Shown piece after piece: positions 59,201 to 64,000 of a stretch of DNA of 64,000 nt. The notes beneath the pieces are model-generated. The model saw only the letters and a program-made list of their open reading frames with translations. It was not told the DNA's origin and did no database searches. The stretch comes from Anthopleura xanthogrammica (lineage: Eukaryota; Cnidaria; Anthozoa; Actiniaria; Actiniidae). The position numbers and the translations under genes are program-made. Position 1 is the stretch's first letter; each line of letters begins with the position of its first letter. The DNA is taken from NCBI GenBank assembly GCA_964019055.1, contig OZ025220.1:3875978-3939977 (forward strand), written 5' to 3'.

Positions 59201-62200
59201 GGTATTTTCATGAGCAAAAAGTGGGGGTTTCAGCACACAGGACACGCCGTCAGCGAAAAACCTGGTTTTGAGAGCCAAAATGGCCATTTTTCAGTTTTTT
59301 GGGCTAAAAAGGTTTTTTTTTCAGCAAAACAGTGTTTTGGACATCCAAAATGTGCTTTTCTCGGCCAAAACGTGCGTTTAGCAGTGAAAACGTCGTGTTT
59401 TGACCAAAAGAAAATTCTCAGCAAATTTCAGATTTTGTCAGCAAAAAACACCTTTTTTGACCAAAAAGTACCCCCACTCAGCCAAAACCCCATTTTTTTT
59501 CGCCAAAAAGTCGTGTTTTTATCTCAAGAGGTATTTTCATGAGCAAAAAGTGGGGGTTTCAGCACACAGGACACGCCGTCAGCGAAAAACCTGGTTTTGA
59601 GAGCCAAAATGGCCATTTTTCAGTTTTTTGGGCTAAAAAGGTTTTTTTTTCAGCAAAACAGTGTTTTGGACATCCAAAATGTGCTTTTCTCGGCCAAAAC
59701 GTGCGTTTAGCAGTGAAAACGTCGTGTTTTGACCAAAAGAAAATTCTCAGCAAATTTCAGATTTTGTCAGCAAAAAACACCTTTTTTGACCAAAAAGTAC
59801 CCCCACTCAGCCAAAACCCCATTTTTTTTCGCCAAAAAGTCGTGCTTTCATCTCAAGAGGTATTTTCATGAGCAAAAAGTGGGGGTTTCAGCACACAGGA
59901 CACGCCGTCAGCGAAAAACCTGGTTTTGAGAGCCAAAATGGCCATTTTTCAGTTTTTTGGGCTAAAAAGCTTTTTTTTTCAGCAAAACAGTGTTTTGGAC
60001 ATCCAAAATGTGCTTTTCTCGGCCAAAACGTGCGTTTAGCAGTGAAAACGTCGTGTTTTGACCAAAAGAAAATTCTCAGCAAATTTCAGATTTTGTCAGC
60101 AAAAAACACCTTTTTTGACCAAAAAGTACCCCCACTCAGCCAAAACCCCATTTTTTTTCGCCAAAAAGTCGTGTTTTTATCTCAAGAGGTATTTTCATGA
60201 GCAAAAAGTGGGGGTTTCAGCACACAGGACACGCCGTCAGCGAAAAACCTGGTTTTGAGAGCCAAAATGGCCATTTTTCAGTTTTTTGGGCTAAAAAGGT
60301 TTTTTTTTCAGCAAAACAGTGTTTTGGACATCCAAAATGTGCTTTTCTCGGCCAAAACGTGCGTTTAGCAGTGAAAACGTCGTGTTTTGACCAAAAGAAA
60401 ATTCTCAGCAAATTTCAGATTTTGTCAGCAAAAAACACCTTTTTTGACCAAAAAGTACCCCCACTCAGCCAAAACCCCATTTTTTTTCGCCAAAAAGTCG
60501 TGTTTTTATCTCAAGAGGTATTTTCATGAGCAAAAAGTGGGGGTTTCAGCACACAGGACACGCCGTCAGCGAAAAACCTGGTTTTGAGAGCCAAAATGGC
60601 CATTTTTCAGTTTTTTGGGCTAAAAAGGTTTTTTTTTCAGCAAAACAGTGTTTTGGACATCCAAAATGTGCTTTTCTCGGCCAAAACGTGCGTTTAGCAG
60701 TGAAAACGTCGTGTTTTGACCAAAAGAAAATTCTCAGCAAATTTCAGATTTTGTCAGCAAAAAACACCTTTTTTGACCAAAAAGTACCCCCACTCAGCCA
60801 AAACCCCATTTTTTTTCGCCAAAAAGTCGTGTTTTTATCTCAAGAGGTATTTTCATGAGCAAAAAGTGGGGGTTTCAGTACATAGGACACGCTGTCAGCG
60901 AAAAACCTGGTTTTGAGAGCCAAAATGGCCATTTTTCAGGTTTTTGGGCTAAAAAGCTTTTTTTTTCAGCAAAACAGTGTTTTGGACATCCAAAATGTGC
61001 TTTTCTCGGCCAAAACGTGCGTTTAGCAGTGAAAACGTCGTGTTTTGACCAAAAGAAAATTCTCAGCAAATTTCAGATTTTGTCAGCAAAAAACACCTTT
61101 TTTGACCAAAAAGTACCCCCACTCAGCCAAAACCCCATTTTTTTTCGCCAAAAAGTCGTGTTTTTATCTCAAGAGGTATTTTCATGAGCAAAAAGTGGGG
61201 GTTTCAGTACATAGGACACGCTGTCAGCGAAAAACCTGGTTTTGAGAGCCAAAATGGCCATTTTTCAGTTTTTTGGGCTAAAAGGCTTTTTTTTTCTTCA
61301 GCAAAACAGTGTTTTGGACATCCAAAATGTGCTTTTCTCGGCCAAAACGTGCGTTTAGCAGTGAAAACGTCGTGTTTTGACCAAAAGAAAATTCTCAGCA
61401 AATTTCAGATTTTGTCAGCAAAAAACACCTTTTTTGACCAAAAAGTACCCCCACTCAGCCAAAACCCCATTTTTTTTCGCCAAAAAGTCGTGTTTTTATC
61501 TCAAGAGGTATTTTCATGAGCAAAAAGTGGGGGTTTCAGCACACAGGACACGCCGTCAGCGAAAAACCTGGTTTTGAGAGCCAAAATGGCCATTTTTCAG
61601 TTTTTTGGGCTAAAAGGCTTTTTTTTTCTTCAGCAAAACAGTGTTTTGGACATATAGAATGTGCTTTTCTCGGCCAAAACGTGCGTTTAGCAGTGAAAAC
61701 GTCGTGTTTTGACCAAAAGAAAATTCTCAGCAAATTTCAGATTTTGTCAGCAAAAAACACCTTTTTTGACCAAAAAGTACCCCCACTCAGCCAAAACCCC
61801 ATTTTTTTTCGCCAAAAAGTCGTGTTTTCATCTCAAGAGGTATTTTCATGAGCAAAAAGTGGGGGTTTCAGCACACAGGACACGCCGTCAGCGAAAAACC
61901 TGGTTTTAAGAGCCAAAATGGCCATTTTTCAGTTTTTTGGGCTAAAAAGCTTTTTTTTTCAGCAAAACAGTGTTTTGGACATCCAAAATGTGCTTTTCTC
62001 GGCCAAAACGTGCGTTTAGCAGTGAAAACGTCGTGTTTTGACCAAAAGAAAATTCTCAGCAAATTTCAGATTTTGTCAGCAAAAAACACCTTTTTTGACC
62101 AAAAAGTACCCCCACTCAGCCAAAACCCCATTTTTTTTCGCCAAAAAGTCGTGTTTTTATCTCAAGAGGTATTTTCATGAGCAAAAAGTGGGGGTTTCAG

Positions 62201-64000
62201 CACACAGGACACGCCGTCAGCGAAAAACCTGGTTTTGAGAGCCAAAATGGCCATTTTTCAGTTTTTTGGGCTAAAAAGCTTTTTTTTTCAGCAAAACAGT
62301 GTTTTGGACATCCAAAATGTGCTTTTCTCGGCCAAAACGTGCGTTTAGCAGTGAAAACGTCGTGTTTTGATCAAAAGAAAATTCTCAGCAAATTTCAGAT
62401 TTTGTCAGCAAAAAACACCTTTTTTGACCAAAAAGTACCCCCACTCAGCCAAAACCCCATTTTTTTTCGCCAAAAAGTCGTGTTTTTATCTCAAGAGGTA
62501 TTTTCATGAGCAAAAAGTGGGGGTTTCAGCACACAGGACACGCCGTCAGCGAAAAACCTGGTTTTGAGAGCCAAAATGGCCATTTTTCAGTTTTTTGGGC
62601 TAAAAAGCTTTTTTTTTCAGCAAAACAGTGTTTTGGACATCCAAAATGTGCTTTTCTCGGCCAAAACGTGCGTTTAGCAGTGAAAACGTCGTGTTTTGAC
62701 GAAAAGAAAATTCTCAGCAAATTTCAGATTTTCTCAGCAAAAAACACCTTTTTTGACCAAAAAGTACCCCCACTCAGCCAAAACCCCATTTTTTTTTCGC
62801 TAAAAAGTCGTGTTTTTATCTCAAGAGGTATTTTCATGAGCAAAAAGTGGGGGTTTCAGCACACAGGACACGCCGTCAGCGAAAAACCTGGTTTTGAGAG
62901 CCAAAATGGCCATTTTTCAGTTTTTTGGGCTAAAAGGCTTTTTTTTTTTCAGCAAAACAGTGTTTTGGACATATAGAATGTGCTTTTCTCGGCCAAAACG
63001 TGCGTTTAGCAGTGAAAACGTCGTGTTTTGACCAAAAGAAAATTCTCAGCAAATTTCAGATTTTGTCAGCAAAAAACACCTTTTTTGACCAAAAAGTACC
63101 CCCACTCAGCCAAAACCCCATTTTTTTTCGCCAAAAAGTCGTGTTTTTATCTCAAGAGGTATTTTCATGAGCAAAAAGTGGGGGTTTCAGCACACAGGAC
63201 ACGCCGTCAGCGAAAAACCTGGTTTTGAGAGCCAAAATGGCCATTTTTCAGTTTTTTGGGCTAAAAAGCTTTTTTTTTCAGCAAAACAGTGTTTTGGACA
63301 TCCAAAATGTGCTTTTCTCGGCCAAAACGTGCGTTTAGCAGTGAAAACGTCGTGTTTTGACCAAAAGAAAATTCTCAGCAAATTTCAGATTTTGTCAGCA
63401 AAAAACACCTTTTTTGACCAAAAAGTACCCCCACTCAGCCAAAACCCCATTTTTTTTCGCCAAAAAGTCGTGTTTTTATCTCAAGAGGTATTTTCATGAG
63501 CAAAAAGTGGGGGTTTCAGCACACAGGACACGCCGTCAGCGAAAAACCTGGTTTTGAGAGCCAAAATGGCCATTTTTCAGTTTTTTGGGCTAAAAAGCTT
63601 TTTTTTTCAGCAAAACAGTGTTTTGGACATCCAAAATGTGCTTTTCTCGGCCAAAACGTGCGTTTAGCAGTGAAAACGTCGTGTTTTGACCAAAAGAAAA
63701 TTCTCAGCAAATTTCAGATTTTGTCAGCAAAAATCACCTTTTTTGACCAAAAAGTACCCCCACTCAGCCAAAACCCCATTTTTTTTCGCCAAAAAGTCGT
63801 GTTTTCATCTCAAGAGGTATTTTCATGAGCAAAAAGTGGGGGTTTCAGCACACAGGACACGCCGTCAGCGAAAAACCTGGTTTTGAGAGCCAAAATGGCC
63901 ATTTTTCAGTTTTTTGGGCTAAAAAGCTTTTTTTTTCAGCAAAACAGTGTTTTGGACATCCAAAATGTGCTTTTCTCGGCCAAAACGTGCGTTTAGCAGT
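50292..64000. repeat. 329-bp satellite array, right block (about 42 units, open at window end)
   Basis: Resumes in the middle of the unit interrupted at 44231 and runs in the same orientation to the window end. Landmark atgagcaaaaagtggg recurs at 50326, 50655, 50984 and onward to 63825. Shared private variants reveal a 1,315-bp four-unit higher-order repeat (see findings). The T-run after aaaaag(c/g) varies from 7 to 10 bases. Some units carry aaaaaggttttt instead of aaaaagcttttt (54048, 57006, 58323, 59310, 59640, 60298, 60627), losing the otherwise regular AAGCTT. Confidence 0.98.

Noticed and set aside
32177..63886. Well over a hundred 64-246-codon ORFs on both strands of the satellite, looking like a repeated protein family
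   Set aside because: They follow the 329-bp unit exactly, shift frame each unit (329 is not divisible by 3), exist in several frames and on both strands at once, and show no domain. They are by-products of a stop-poor repeat.
32151..64000. CRISPR-like regular spacing
   Set aside because: There are no unique spacers; the whole 329-bp unit repeats, and the genome is clearly eukaryotic.

Overview
This is a eukaryotic, animal-type genomic window. Coding sequence is split into short exons with GT-AG introns, and the rest is AT-rich DNA full of fold-back (MITE-like) elements, a non-LTR retrotransposon, relics of DNA transposons and a large tandem satellite. A PAN/EGF/TLDc secreted protein, a KDZ transposase, an L2/CR1-like reverse transcriptase and a KIAA1958-like fragment together point to a cnidarian, most likely a coral or other anthozoan. 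That assignment is inference from gene content, not a sequence match. No bacterial, rRNA, tRNA or CRISPR feature was seen.

Layout. 1-4.7 kb: tandem repeats, a 430-bp fold-back element and three microsatellites. 4.7-6.3 kb: a probable two-exon gene for a tiny secreted cysteine-rich peptide. 6.4-14.4 kb: mostly non-coding, with a TIR-bounded element, small hairpin elements, tandem duplications and a THAP-domain pseudogene. 14.4-20.6 kb (minus): a KDZ (Kyakuja/Dileera/Zisupton) transposase spread over about 16 exons. Its three proposed catalytic acidic residues are intact, but it carries at least two in-frame stops. 20.8-22.9 kb (plus): a 5'-truncated L2/CR1-type retrotransposon with an intact reverse transcriptase. 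25.1-28.4 kb (minus): signal peptide, PAN-like, EGF, EGF and TLDc exons, with one in-frame TAG. 30.5-31.0 kb: a KIAA1958/DUF3504-like pseudogene fragment.

32.15-64.0 kb: a 329-bp satellite, 37 units to the left of an insertion and about 42 to the right, running off the window end. The unit is itself built from about 14 degenerate ~23-bp modules with an A-tract/T-tract core. Locally it is organised into dimers and 1,315-bp tetramers.

The most interesting object is a 6,060-bp DNA transposon (44,232-50,291) inserted inside one satellite unit. It has 39-bp inverted ends starting CACGGTG/CACGATG and an apparent 3-bp AAA target duplication. Each end reads as heptamer, 12-bp spacer and nonamer-like block, close to a V(D)J 12-RSS. 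It carries two convergent genes: a 196-aa protein of unknown family, and a two-exon, 804-aa predicted transposase with DDE-like motifs and a C-terminal zinc knuckle. I cannot place that transposase in a named superfamily.

Single in-frame stops in otherwise well-preserved coding regions recur in four unrelated loci (KDZ, THAP, KIAA1958-like, PAN-EGF-TLDc).
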